Origin: Microbacterium arborescens
GTDB taxonomy: Bacteria > Actinomycetota > Actinomycetes > Actinomycetales > Microbacteriaceae
Length of the DNA: 64,000 bases
Assembly (NCBI RefSeq): GCF_030369635.1
Contig: NZ_CP128474.1
Coordinates: 744,001 to 808,000 of the forward strand
Direction of reading: 5' to 3'
Shown: piece after piece, positions 16,354-23,838 of the stretch
How the letters are laid out: each line of letters starts with the position of its first letter
Numbering within the stretch: position 1 is the first letter of the stretch
Notes under the pieces: generated by a model
Database searches by the model: none
Told to the model about the DNA's origin: nothing
The model's input: the letters and a program-made list of their open reading frames with translations, nothing else
Translations under genes and position numbers: made by a program

Positions 16354-17368
16354 GGCGCTGCGCGGTGCCGTCGATGCGCCGTCCCCGACCACCGTGGAGC
16401 GGGTGCCGCGGGTCTGGCTGCGATTCGTCGTTCTCGCGGTCGTGGTCGTCGCGGCCGCCGTGCTGCTGCTGACCTGGAACATTCCGCTCGATCCGGGACG
16501 GCGCGGCTATTGGCTCGCCGTGGATCTCCGGGTCACGACGGTGGCGACGGTCGCGATCGTCGCGTGCTGTCAGGCGGTCGCGACTGTGCTGTTCCACACC
16601 GCGACGGGCAACCGCATCCTCACACCCTCGATCATGGGGTTCGACGCGCTCTACGTCGTGATGCAGACCGGCCTGGTGTTCTTCTTCGGTGGAGCCGCGC
16701 TCGCGGCCACCGACGGGCTCGCCAAGGTGGCTCTCCAGAGCCTGCTGATGGTGGCCTTCGCGACCCTCCTCTATGGATGGCTCTTCGCCGGCAAGCGGGG
16801 GAACCTGCACATCATGCTGCTGATCGGAATCGTGCTCGGGGTCGGGTTCGGCTCGCTCTCGTCGGTGATGCAGCGGCTGCTCACGCCGAGCGATTTCGAC
16901 CTGCTCTCGGCGCGGCTGTTCGGCAACCTGAGCAACTCGAACCCCGAGTATCTTCCGTGGGCTGCGGTGATCGTCGCGATCGTCCTCGTCGTCGTATGGC
17001 GTCGCCGCCGACGTCTCGACGTGCTGACCCTCGGCCGCGACGTCGCCACGAACCTCGGCCTCGCGTACAAGCGCGAGGTGACGGTCCTGCTGATCCTGGT
17101 GGCCGTGCTCATCTCGGTCTCCACGACGCTCGTCGGCCCGATGACCTTCTTCGGGTTCATCGTCGCGACCCTCGCCTACCAGCTCGCCGGATCGTCCCGC
17201 CACGCCGTGATCCTGCCCTTCGCGGCGCTGTTGGGGGCGGCGATGCTGCTCGGCGGCTACTTCGTGCTGCGGCACGTGTTCTACGCCGCGGGCATGCTCA
17301 CGGTCATCATCGAGTTCGTCGGCGGCCTGTTCTTCATCGTCTACCTTCTGCGAAAGGGCGCGCTGTGA
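16346..17368 (+). CDS. Siderophore ABC transporter permease, FecCD family (second)
   Basis: The 340-residue protein is the partner permease, YclO-like. Features: a cytoplasmic lead of about 30 residues, VDLRVTTVATVAIVACCQAVA in place of the usual first motif, GNRILTPSIMGFDALYVV, LLIGIVLGVGFGS, LFGNLSNSN and GPMTFFGFIVATLAYQL near the ATPase contact. ATG 16346 overlaps the previous stop by 8 bases, and its own stop overlaps the ATPase start by 4 bases, so the three genes are coupled. An in-frame upstream start is rejected because it would lie deep in the previous gene. Confidence 0.87.
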   Translation: MAEALRGAVDAPSPTTVERVPRVWLRFVVLAVVVVAAAVLLLTWNIPLDPGRRGYWLAVDLRVTTVATVAIVACCQAVATVLFHTATGNRILTPSIMGFDALYVVMQTGLVFFFGGAALAATDGLAKVALQSLLMVAFATLLYGWLFAGKRGNLHIMLLIGIVLGVGFGSLSSVMQRLLTPSDFDLLSARLFGNLSNSNPEYLPWAAVIVAIVLVVVWRRRRRLDVLTLGRDVATNLGLAYKREVTVLLILVAVLISVSTTLVGPMTFFGFIVATLAYQLAGSSRHAVILPFAALLGAAMLLGGYFVLRHVFYAAGMLTVIIEFVGGLFFIVYLLRKGAL

Positions 17369-18123
17369 TCACGCTCACCGACGTCGCGAAGTCCTACGGG
17401 GGTCTGCGCGTGCTGGGTCCCATCGACCTCCAGATCCCGGCCGGCGGGGTGACGGCCCTCGTCGGGCCCAACGGCGCCGGCAAGTCCACGCTGCTCACGA
17501 TCGTCGGGCGCCTGACCGAGCCGAGCACGGGCACGGTCACCGTCGGAGGTCTCGATGTCGCGCGCACCCCGAGCCGCGAGCTGGCGCGCGTCGTGTCGAT
17601 CCTGCGACAGGAGAACCATTTCGTCACGCGGCTCACGGTGCGCGACCTCGTCGGCTTCGGGCGCTTCCCCCACTCCGGAGGACGCCTCACCCCCGACGAT
17701 CGGCGCCACGTCGATGAGGCGCTGCGATTCCTCGATCTGGAGGATCTCTCCCACCGCTACCTCGATCAGCTCTCCGGCGGGCAGCGTCAGCGCGCCTACG
17801 TAGCGATGGTGCTCGCGCAGGACACCGAGTACCTCCTGCTCGACGAGCCGCTCAACAACCTCGACATGCGCCACGCGGTGGGGATGATGCGGCAGCTGCG
17901 GCGCGCAGCGGACGAGCTGGGCAAGACCGTGGTCGTCGTCATCCACGACATCAACTTCGCTGCCGCTTATGCCGACCGCATCGTCGCGCTCACCGGGGGA
18001 ACGGTGGCGTGCGCGGGGACGCCGCACGAGATCATGCGCCCCGCTGTGCTCGAGAGCGTGTTCCACACGCCGATCGCCGTTCGCGACGACGGCGACTATC
18101 CGCTCGCCGTGTACTTCCGCTGA
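17365..18123 (+). CDS. Siderophore ABC transporter ATP-binding protein
   Basis: The 252-residue ATPase has Walker A GPNGAGKST (about 34-42), a Q-loop in LRQENHFV, the signature LSGGQRQRAYVA, Walker B YLLLDEPLNN and the switch His in VVIHDINFAAAYADR. It is of FepC/YclP type and should energise the two FecCD permeases. The start is GTG 17365 in a GTGA overlap with the permease stop. The gene is last in the iron-regulated operon and is followed immediately by an 80-bp palindromic repeat. Confidence 0.92.
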   Translation: MITLTDVAKSYGGLRVLGPIDLQIPAGGVTALVGPNGAGKSTLLTIVGRLTEPSTGTVTVGGLDVARTPSRELARVVSILRQENHFVTRLTVRDLVGFGRFPHSGGRLTPDDRRHVDEALRFLDLEDLSHRYLDQLSGGQRQRAYVAMVLAQDTEYLLLDEPLNNLDMRHAVGMMRQLRRAADELGKTVVVVIHDINFAAAYADRIVALTGGTVACAGTPHEIMRPAVLESVFHTPIAVRDDGDYPLAVYFR

Positions 18124-18203
18124 GCCGCGCGGAGCAGGCCGTCACCTGTCAGTTCCGGCCCCATCTCGCGCGGCGAAGGGGCGGGAACTGTCAGGCGAAG
18201 CGG
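18124..18203. repeat. 80-bp palindromic repeat, copy B (3' of siderophore ATPase)
   Basis: The element starts at the base after the ATPase stop and matches 13361-13440 at 79 of 80 positions, in the same orientation. Its hairpin core can serve as terminator for the convergent neighbours (ATPase and the 72-residue membrane protein). Together with copy A it brackets the whole reductase-transporter cassette as direct repeats. Confidence 0.8.
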
Positions 18204-18215
18204 TTCCCGCGGGCG

Positions 18216-18434
18216 TCAGAGCTGCGCGCCGTCGTCATCGCGGTCGTAGACGCCCTCGTTGCGTCCGCGACGCGACTCGTACGCGATGAGCCAGCCCACC
18301 GAGATCGCCGCAGCGAGCACGAGCCCCAGCCACACGTTGTTCATCACGAGGCCGAACACGATGCCCAGCACGAAGACGAGGGCGGCGCCGAGCGCCCAAT
18401 AGGTGTGTCCGCGCTGCCATCCCCGATTCGCCAT
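18216..18434 (-). CDS. Small two-helix membrane protein
   Basis: The 72-residue protein has two hydrophobic helices (about YWALGAALVFVLGIVFGLV, then VWLGLVLAAAISVGWLIAY) joined by a short turn and a charged C-terminal tail (ESRRGRNEGVYDRDDD). No catalytic residues are seen and I do not recognise a named family. TAGGCT (18441-18446, minus strand) stands 6 bases before the ATG, supporting its expression as a leaderless mRNA. It is convergent with the siderophore ATPase. Confidence 0.65.
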   Translation of the reverse strand: MANRGWQRGHTYWALGAALVFVLGIVFGLVMNNVWLGLVLAAAISVGWLIAYESRRGRNEGVYDRDDDGAQL

Positions 18435-18460
18435 GACCCGAGCCTACGATGCCGGGGGCG

Positions 18461-19450
18461 TCAGCGGTCGCGATGGTCTTCGGGATGCAGCCGCGGCCCG
18501 CGACGGGGTTCGAACACGCCGCCGGCGTAGATGAGCCGGATGACGCGCTGTCGATGGCCCCGCCACGGCTCGAGCAGTTCGAGCATCCCGTCGTCGTCGA
18601 CCCGGTGCCCCGTCAGGGCGTAGCCCACGGTGTGGCACAGGTGATAGTCGCCCACGCTCACGGCGTCGGGGTCACCGAAGGCGCGGATGCGGGTCTCGGC
18701 CGACGTCCACGGCCCGATGCCCGGCAGCGACGTCAGGATGCGTTCGCGCTCGTCGCCGTCGGATGCCTCGCCGACCGCGCGCTCGATCGACGACCGTCGC
18801 TGTGCCGCGCGCACGACGGTCCGAGACTGCGGCGGTTCGAGACCGGCGCGATGCCACGCCCAGCTCGGGATGAGGTGCCAGTCGGCGGGAGGGGCGAACA
18901 TCGGACGCGGCGTCGGTCCCGGCGCGCGCTCGCCGTACCAGGTCACGATCGCGCGCCACGCACCGAACGCCTGCAGGCCGGTCACCTTCTGCTCGAAGAT
19001 CGCGCTCGCGAGGTCGTCGAAGACGAGATCGGTCGCGCCCAGGCGGATGTCGGGATACCGGTGATGGATGTCGGCGATGAGCGGATGCCGCGCCATGTCG
19101 AAACCGTCGGGATCGTCATGGCCGCCGCACAGCCGCGGCAGCTGCTCGATCGCCCATTCCGCGCCGGGACCCCACGCCGCCGCCCTCACGAGCGAGCGGC
19201 CCACCCGCAGGGCGAGCGTCGCGATGCCGTGCGGCGTGCGGCTGACGCGCCAGATCACCTCGCCCGACGTGGTCATGGTGGGATCGTGTGCGCCGTGCTG
19301 CTGGTGGCGCACCGCACGGGCGACGTCGGTCGGCGCGGCCGGGCGGTACTCCGTCTCGATCGGGCGGGCGTGCGACGGTTCGGTCTCGCGACCCCGTTCG
19401 CGGACCGCCGGGCGACGGCCTGGCATCCGTCCCGTCGTCACCGCGCTCAT
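18461..19450 (-). CDS. AlkA-like DNA-3-methyladenine glycosylase (HhH-GPD)
   Basis: The 329-residue protein ends in an HhH-GPD module: helix-hairpin-helix SLPGIGPWTSAETRIRAFG near 241-259, followed by PDAVSVGDYH where Asp268 matches the catalytic aspartate of AlkA. The first 60 residues are Arg-rich and low in complexity, perhaps disordered. It should excise alkylated bases in DNA repair. It differs from classical AlkA in lacking an obvious N-terminal regulatory domain. The ATG at 19450 is preferred to GTG 19456 because TAGGGT (19457-19462) lies 6 bases upstream. Confidence 0.8.
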   Translation of the reverse strand: MSAVTTGRMPGRRPAVRERGRETEPSHARPIETEYRPAAPTDVARAVRHQQHGAHDPTMTTSGEVIWRVSRTPHGIATLALRVGRSLVRAAAWGPGAEWAIEQLPRLCGGHDDPDGFDMARHPLIADIHHRYPDIRLGATDLVFDDLASAIFEQKVTGLQAFGAWRAIVTWYGERAPGPTPRPMFAPPADWHLIPSWAWHRAGLEPPQSRTVVRAAQRRSSIERAVGEASDGDERERILTSLPGIGPWTSAETRIRAFGDPDAVSVGDYHLCHTVGYALTGHRVDDDGMLELLEPWRGHRQRVIRLIYAGGVFEPRRGPRLHPEDHRDR

Positions 19451-19526
19451 GGGCACACCCTACGTCGGAACCTCCGACATCCCGCCGTGAGAGACGCCGG
19501 ATGATGCCGCGGCGCGGTGGCCCGGG

Positions 19527-20219
19527 TCAGAAGCGGTCGGGCGACGGCGTGCCGTGTCCGTAGCGGATGACCACGTCGGCGTGACGGTCGAACCGGTAGC
19601 CGACGCCGCGCACCGTGCGCACGATGTCCTCGTAGCGTCCGAGCTTCGCGCGCAGGCGGCGCACGTGGACGTCGATCGTGCGCTCACCCGGCGCCTCGTC
19701 GTCGGAGCCGTTGTTCCACAGCGACTCGACGAGCTCGGAGCGCTCGATCGTGCGACCCTCGCGGAGCACGAGGTACTGCAGCAGCTCGAACTCCTTGAAG
19801 GTGAAGGCCGCGGACTCGCCGTCGATGAAGACGCGCTTGCGCGAGATGTCGACGGTCACGCCGCCGGGAACGTGGTCCTCGGACGGGACGTCCTGCTTCG
19901 TGCGAGCCACGGCGCTGGGTTCGTGGAGCGCGAGGCGCACGACGTCGACGTCACGGCCACCCGTGCCGATCGGTGCGAGCGCGACGGTCGCGTAGGTCTC
20001 GGCGTGGGGTGCGAGGTCGCCCAGCGTGCGGCGCAGAGCTTCGACGAGGGTCGAGAGCGAGACGCCGTCGGCGGCGGCCTTGGCCTCGTCGATGCCGACG
20101 TAGAGCGCGAAGCCGCGCGGCGCGGTCGAGGTCGCGGCGGCGGGGGCCGGCGGAGGGGTCTCGACGGCGCGGAGGTGGCGAGCGGGGGCGGCGGGGGCGA
20201 GAAGAGCGGTGTTCGACAT
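19527..20219 (-). CDS. Orphan winged-helix transcriptional regulator (OmpR/PhoB-type DNA-binding domain)
   Basis: The 230-residue protein carries a PhoB-like winged helix at about 121-210 (FKEFELLQYLVLREGRTIER, RTIDVHVRRLRAKLG, VRGVGYRF). In front there is no receiver domain and no phosphorylation site; instead residues 36-105 form an unrecognised alpha/beta domain (GFALYVGIDEAKAAADGVS) that could bind a ligand. No partner kinase is nearby. The mRNA probably starts near 20511, so it has a leader of about 290 bases carrying a 34-codon Cys-rich peptide and a hairpin, suggesting attenuation control. The target genes are unknown. Confidence 0.8.
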   Translation of the reverse strand: MSNTALLAPAAPARHLRAVETPPPAPAAATSTAPRGFALYVGIDEAKAAADGVSLSTLVEALRRTLGDLAPHAETYATVALAPIGTGGRDVDVVRLALHEPSAVARTKQDVPSEDHVPGGVTVDISRKRVFIDGESAAFTFKEFELLQYLVLREGRTIERSELVESLWNNGSDDEAPGERTIDVHVRRLRAKLGRYEDIVRTVRGVGYRFDRHADVVIRYGHGTPSPDRF

Positions 20220-20405
20220 GGGAGGTTCGTCCTCGGAACGTGAACCCGGGCTGGCAGCCTGCGGCGGGTTCGGGTGTGCGTTGCGTGAGGCCCAGCGGGG
20301 GCCGGTGAGCGAGCATCCGGATGTCGGCGTTGTGGGCCGTCCATCGGAACTCGGGGATCCGCGGCCGCGTTCAGAAGCGGCGGAGGATCAGGCGGGGTTC
20401 ACCTG
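20220..20405 (-). other. Untranslated leader between leader peptide and winged-helix gene
   Basis: These 186 bases separate the leader-peptide stop from the regulator ATG. They contain the hairpin at 20356-20389. No convincing Shine-Dalgarno is seen directly before ATG 20219 (GAGGA lies about 15 bases upstream), so translation of the regulator may depend on structure or on leader translation. No further gene is seen here on either strand. Confidence 0.4.
20356..20389 (-). promoter_or_regulatory. Hairpin in the regulator leader (possible attenuator)
   Basis: GATCCGCGGCCGC (20356-20368) can pair with 20377-20389 over 13 bp with two mismatches and an 8-base loop. In the minus-strand transcript it comes about 17 bases after the stop of the Cys-rich leader peptide, close enough for a stalled ribosome to affect folding. 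No T-run follows, so it might act through Rho or translation rather than as an intrinsic terminator. Confidence 0.35.
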
Positions 20406-20510
20406 TCAGCGGCACATTCGGCAACACATGACAGCACGCTGCGGCATCATCATGATGCCGGCAGTTCCGTTCGCCTCCCGGGCGGACAGAGTGCGTGCGA
20501 TGTCAGTCAT
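20406..20510 (-). CDS. Cys-rich leader peptide (34 aa)
   Basis: A 35-codon frame from ATG 20510 to TGA 20406 encodes a peptide ending MMMPQRAVMCCRMCR, with three Cys in the last six residues. The ATG lies 7 bases after a consensus-like -10 box (CATAAT), so the transcript is probably leaderless. Mycobacterial upstream frames with clustered Cys near their end are known to sense cysteine supply and control the genes behind them; this peptide has the same form. Here the controlled gene would be the winged-helix regulator. It is too short for standard gene callers, and homologues should be sought before accepting it. Confidence 0.5.
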   Translation of the reverse strand: MTDIARTLSAREANGTAGIMMMPQRAVMCCRMCR

Positions 20511-20517
20511 GGGGTTG

Positions 20518-20547
20518 ATTATGACGATCCGTGTCCCGATGTGTCAA
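20518..20547 (-). promoter_or_regulatory. Sigma70-like promoter of the leader peptide and winged-helix gene
   Basis: On the minus strand TTGACA (20547-20542) is a perfect -35 and CATAAT (20523-20518) a five-of-six -10, with an 18-base spacer. It is the best canonical promoter I see in the window. Predicted initiation falls at about 20511-20510, at the leader-peptide ATG. Confidence 0.7.
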
Positions 20548-20619
20548 ACACACCAGCTCGCGGCGTCGTCCGATGACGGAATGTGACAGATTGCTCAATC
20601 GTCGCTACGGTGCACGATC

Positions 20620-21186
20620 GTGGCTACGCGTATCCGCATCGTCGGCACCTCCGGCTCGGGAAAGAGCGTGCTCGCGGACCGCGTCTCAACGCGCACGGGG
20701 CTCCCGCGGCTCGAGCTCGACGCGGTCTTCTGGGATGCCGGCTGGCGCAGGCGCGACCTCGACGAGGCGCACGCCCGGGTCCGCGGATTCATGCGGCAGC
20801 ACCCCGAGGGCTGGGTCATGGACGGCAACTGGGACTCGAAGCTGGGCGATCTGCTCGACCCGGGCTCGCCGGAAGGTCCCGACACGGTCGTATGGCTCGA
20901 TCTCCCGCGTCGGCGCGTGATGCGTCAGGTGATCGGGCGCACGCTGCGGCGTGTGGTGCGGCGCGAGGAGCTCTGGCACGGGAACCGCGAGCGTGCGAGC
21001 AATCTGCTCCGATGGCATCCCGAACGCAACATCATCCGGTTCGCGTGGACCAATCATCCCGTCACGCGTGAGCGGATGCTCGGGCGCATCGCCGCGGGGG
21101 AGCGGATCGTGCGGCTGCGCAGTCGTTCGGAGATCGACGTCTGGCTGGCCTCGCTGCCGCCGGCCGGGCGTAGCGTGGCCTCATGA
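20620..21186 (+). CDS. P-loop kinase-like protein (FlaR/topology-modulation family)
   Basis: The 188-residue protein begins with a Walker A loop GTSGSGKS (9-16) and continues with LPRLELDAVFWDAGWRR, GWVMDGNWDSKL and VVWLDLPRRRVMRQVIGRTLRR. These are features of the adenylate-kinase-like group labelled DNA topology modulation protein FlaR, whose real substrate is not established. The start is GTG 20620, with TACGGT (20606-20611) 8 bases upstream. The stop overlaps the ATG of the GNAT gene (ATGA), so the two are coupled. Confidence 0.75.
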   Translation: MATRIRIVGTSGSGKSVLADRVSTRTGLPRLELDAVFWDAGWRRRDLDEAHARVRGFMRQHPEGWVMDGNWDSKLGDLLDPGSPEGPDTVVWLDLPRRRVMRQVIGRTLRRVVRREELWHGNRERASNLLRWHPERNIIRFAWTNHPVTRERMLGRIAAGERIVRLRSRSEIDVWLASLPPAGRSVAS

Positions 21187-21476
21187 GCGATCTGACCTTC
21201 ACCCACGAGAAGGATGCCTCCCGCTACACGTTGCACCGCGGAGGCGACCTCGTCAGCGTGCTCGACTACCGCGACGACGGGCGCACCGTCGCGCTGACCC
21301 GTGCCTACACGATACCGACCTTCCGCGGTCACGGTTACGCGGCCGAGGTCGTCGAGCGGGCCGTGTCCGACATCGAAGGGGCCGGCGACCGGACGATCAG
21401 CCCGGTCTGCTGGTACGTCGCCGACTGGTTCGAGGCCCACCCCGATCGTGCGGGGATCCTGCAGCCGCGACGCTGA
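21183..21476 (+). CDS. GNAT N-acetyltransferase-like protein, YjdJ/NATD1 type
   Basis: This 97-residue protein is of the small GNAT class: beta strands ASRYTLHRGGDLVSVLDYR, a conserved TRAYTIPTFRGHGYAAEVVE segment holding the acetyl-CoA loop (RGHGYA), and ISPVCWYVADWFEAHPD. Members lack the N-terminal half of larger GNATs, and their substrates are unknown; a role in quenching reactive acyl groups has been proposed for the type. The ATG overlaps the upstream stop by four bases. Confidence 0.8.
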   Translation: MSDLTFTHEKDASRYTLHRGGDLVSVLDYRDDGRTVALTRAYTIPTFRGHGYAAEVVERAVSDIEGAGDRTISPVCWYVADWFEAHPDRAGILQPRR

Positions 21477-21594
21477 CCGGCCGCGCCGCGGCGGAGTCTT
21501 CGGCGGGCTACGTCCCACGCCGCGCGCCTGTCAAGACGGTGCTGACGATCGGATGCCGGCGTCAGACTGGGGCCATCGATCGAAGGAGACAGTC

Positions 21595-21828
21595 ATGAAC
21601 CGCGATCTACCCGAGGGTGTCGTCGATCCCGATGGCGCTGGGGCCACCTCGCTCGCCGCGAGCGAGGCCGAAGACGACGCCGTCCGCGACGCTGACACGC
21701 CCGCCGATGCCGCCGCGATGCCCGACGGTGACAGCCCCGACGGCTTCGTCGAGAGCGCCGAGATCCAGCAGGGGCTCGACCCGGACCTCGTCACCGACGA
21801 GCAGGCGGACGAGGAGGAGCAGCGATGA
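21595..21828 (+). CDS. Small acidic protein (77 aa)
   Basis: The protein is rich in Asp, Glu and Ala (SEAEDDAVRDADTPADAAA, VTDEQADEEEQR) with no hydrophobic core, so it is probably disordered. AAGGAGA at about 21583 gives a strong ribosome binding site for ATG 21595. The stop and the next ATG overlap as ATGA, so it forms a two-gene unit with the 119-residue protein. No family is recognised. Its codon use matches the neighbours, which supports a genuine gene. Confidence 0.6.
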   Translation: MNRDLPEGVVDPDGAGATSLAASEAEDDAVRDADTPADAAAMPDGDSPDGFVESAEIQQGLDPDLVTDEQADEEEQR

Positions 21829-22184
21829 GCGGACAGGCCGACGAGATCGACTCGAGCGTCTCGGACTCCGCGACGCAGGACGCCCCCGAGACGGGGCGTG
21901 GTGGCACACGCGCCACCTCGGCGGGGACCGACGGAGACGTCACGCCTCCGAAGGAGGACACCCCCGTCTCCCCTCCGGGCGTGCAGGACGGCCCGGCGCT
22001 GTCGATGCACGACACGACCGAGCGGGAGCGCATCGACGGGCTCATCGCGCAGCTGCGCGCGGATCTCCCGGGTGAGAACCGGGCGACGGTCGAGAAGTAC
22101 GTGCGCCAGCGCGTCTCAGAGGTCGGCCTCGGTGTCGGCGAGGACGAGATCGCGCGGATCGTCGACGACCTCGCCGTCGACTGA
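21825..22184 (+). CDS. Small acidic protein with helical C-terminus (119 aa)
   Basis: The first 60 residues are acidic and low in complexity (Ser, Asp, Pro, Gly), the last 55 form predicted helices (TTERERIDGLIAQLRADL, ATVEKYVRQRVSEVG, DEIARIVDDLAVD). It overlaps the preceding acidic gene by four bases and is followed by a terminator hairpin, so the pair is a complete small operon. No enzyme motif or known family is visible. A protein-binding or chaperone-like role would be speculation. Confidence 0.6.
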   Translation: MSGQADEIDSSVSDSATQDAPETGRGGTRATSAGTDGDVTPPKEDTPVSPPGVQDGPALSMHDTTERERIDGLIAQLRADLPGENRATVEKYVRQRVSEVGLGVGEDEIARIVDDLAVD

Positions 22185-22197
22185 CCCGACGACGTCG

Positions 22198-22228
22198 CGA
22201 ATGCCCCGGGCCGGCCTCGGGGCATTCG
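22198..22228 (+). terminator. Terminator after the acidic protein pair
   Basis: CGAATGCCCC (22198-22207) pairs perfectly with GGGGCATTCG (22219-22228) around an 11-base loop, 13 bases after the stop codon. A short pyrimidine run follows some 20 bases later (TGTTCTCTTT), too far to belong to a classical intrinsic terminator, but stem and location are convincing. Confidence 0.65.
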
Positions 22229-22316
22229 TCGTGCCGGGGCTGTTCTCTTTACGGCCCCCGGGCCGACAGTGCAAGGGCGGGATCGCTGCCTTCGCGCGGG
22301 CGTAGCCTGACCCACG

Positions 22317-23777
22317 ATGAGTGACACGGCGAGCATCCCTCTGTCGGTGCACCAGCGGTGGCGGGCTTTCTGGGTCTGCGTCGCCGTGGCGGCGCTGACG
22401 ATCCTCGACCTGACGAAGGTCAACGTCGCGCTGCCCTCGATCGAGAAGGCCTTCGGGGCGGGCTCGACGGAGCTGCAGCTCATCGTGTCGGGGTACGTGC
22501 TCACGTTCGGACTGACGCTCGTGCCCGCCGGACGCATCGGTGACCAACGGTCGCGACGCGCGCTGTTCGTGATCGGACTCTTGCTGTTCACCGTGACGAG
22601 CGTCGCGTGCGCGCTCGCGCCGAACACGGAGGTGCTCCTGGCCGCCCGTCTGGTGCAGGGCGTCGCGGCCGGCATCCAGATGCCGCAGGTGATCGGACTG
22701 GCGCAGGAGATGTTCCAGGGGGCCGAGCGCGGCAAGGCATTCGGGCTCTTCGGCGCCACCATCGGAATCTCGACGGCGTTCGGCCCGACGCTCGGGGGCC
22801 TCATGATCGCGTTGGGCGGCGCCGAGGACGGCTGGCGCTACATCTTCTGGATGAACGTCCCGCTCACCCTCGCCGTCCTCGCCGGGGTCGTCTGGCTCCT
22901 CCCGAAGACACGCGAATCCCGGCCGGCGCGGCTGCAACTGGATCCCGTCGGTCTCGTGCTCTTCGCGTTCGTCGTCATCGCGCTGATGGTGCCGTTCCTC
23001 CTCACGACCGGCGCGCAGGGCGACGATCCGCAGCGCTGGTGGTCGCTCGTGGCCTTCGGGGTCTTCGCCGCCCTGTTCGTGTGGTGGGAGCGTCGCTATG
23101 CGGCATCCGGCAAGCATCCGCTCATTCCGCTGCAGCTCTTCGCCATCTCGTCGTACCGCAACGGCACTCTCATCCAGGCGGTCTACTTCATGGCGCTGCC
23201 GGCGATGTTCCTGCTGACGACGCTGTTCCTGCAGTTGGGCGTCGGCCTCGAGCCCGTCTTCGCGGGCATGGTCTCCATCGGCTTCGCCGTCGCGAGCGCC
23301 GGCGCCTCCTACGTCGGCGGCCGGATCGTGACCCGTGTCGGGCGCCCGCTCGTCGTCGGGGGTCTGATCATCATGCTCTCGGCGGTCGTCGCCCTCGCCC
23401 TCGTCGCCTACTTCGTGCCGCCCGGGATCGTCGAGTTCGCGATGGCGGGAGTGTTGACCGTCGGGGGCTTCGGGGGTGGCCTCGTCATCTCACCGAACCA
23501 GACCCTGACCCTCGCGGACATCCCGGTCAAGCAGGGCGGGCTGGCCGGCTCCGTCGGTCAGCTCGTGCAGCGGATCGGCACGGCCGTCGGAACCGCCGTC
23601 GCCCTGTCGCTGTTCTACTCGACGGTGAACCGGCTCGGGGGTGGATCGACACCGCGGATCGATGTCTACCACGACGCCTACGCCCTCGGGATGGTCTCCG
23701 TCGGGCTCTTCCTCGCGCTCGCCCTCGTGCTGGGCGTCGCCGATCTGACGTCGCGGCGACGCGCCGGCCGGGTCTGA
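22317..23777 (+). CDS. MFS drug-resistance transporter, DHA2 (EmrB/QacA) family
   Basis: The 486-residue protein has 14 predicted helices, the mark of the DHA2 group. Seen: helix 1 with ILDLTKVNVALPSIEKAF (motif D1-like), GRIGDQRSRRALFVIG (loop 2-3), AARLVQGVAAGIQMPQ (motif B with Arg), and FGATIGISTAFGPTLGG (motif C, typical of exporters). It should export drugs or amphiphiles by proton antiport; the substrate is unknown. TAGCCT at 22303-22308 lies 8 bases before the ATG. No regulator gene is adjacent. Confidence 0.88.
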   Translation: MSDTASIPLSVHQRWRAFWVCVAVAALTILDLTKVNVALPSIEKAFGAGSTELQLIVSGYVLTFGLTLVPAGRIGDQRSRRALFVIGLLLFTVTSVACALAPNTEVLLAARLVQGVAAGIQMPQVIGLAQEMFQGAERGKAFGLFGATIGISTAFGPTLGGLMIALGGAEDGWRYIFWMNVPLTLAVLAGVVWLLPKTRESRPARLQLDPVGLVLFAFVVIALMVPFLLTTGAQGDDPQRWWSLVAFGVFAALFVWWERRYAASGKHPLIPLQLFAISSYRNGTLIQAVYFMALPAMFLLTTLFLQLGVGLEPVFAGMVSIGFAVASAGASYVGGRIVTRVGRPLVVGGLIIMLSAVVALALVAYFVPPGIVEFAMAGVLTVGGFGGGLVISPNQTLTLADIPVKQGGLAGSVGQLVQRIGTAVGTAVALSLFYSTVNRLGGGSTPRIDVYHDAYALGMVSVGLFLALALVLGVADLTSRRRAGRV

Positions 23778-23838
23778 GTCTGCGCCTTCCCCGCGGGGCA
23801 CCCCGGCGATGTCGGAGGCTGCTCCTACCCTGGTCGGC

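Noticed and set aside
18480-18520. GGGGTTCGAACACGCC as part of a tRNA
   Set aside because: It codes for the C-terminus of the AlkA-like protein in frame and lacks the other tRNA arms.
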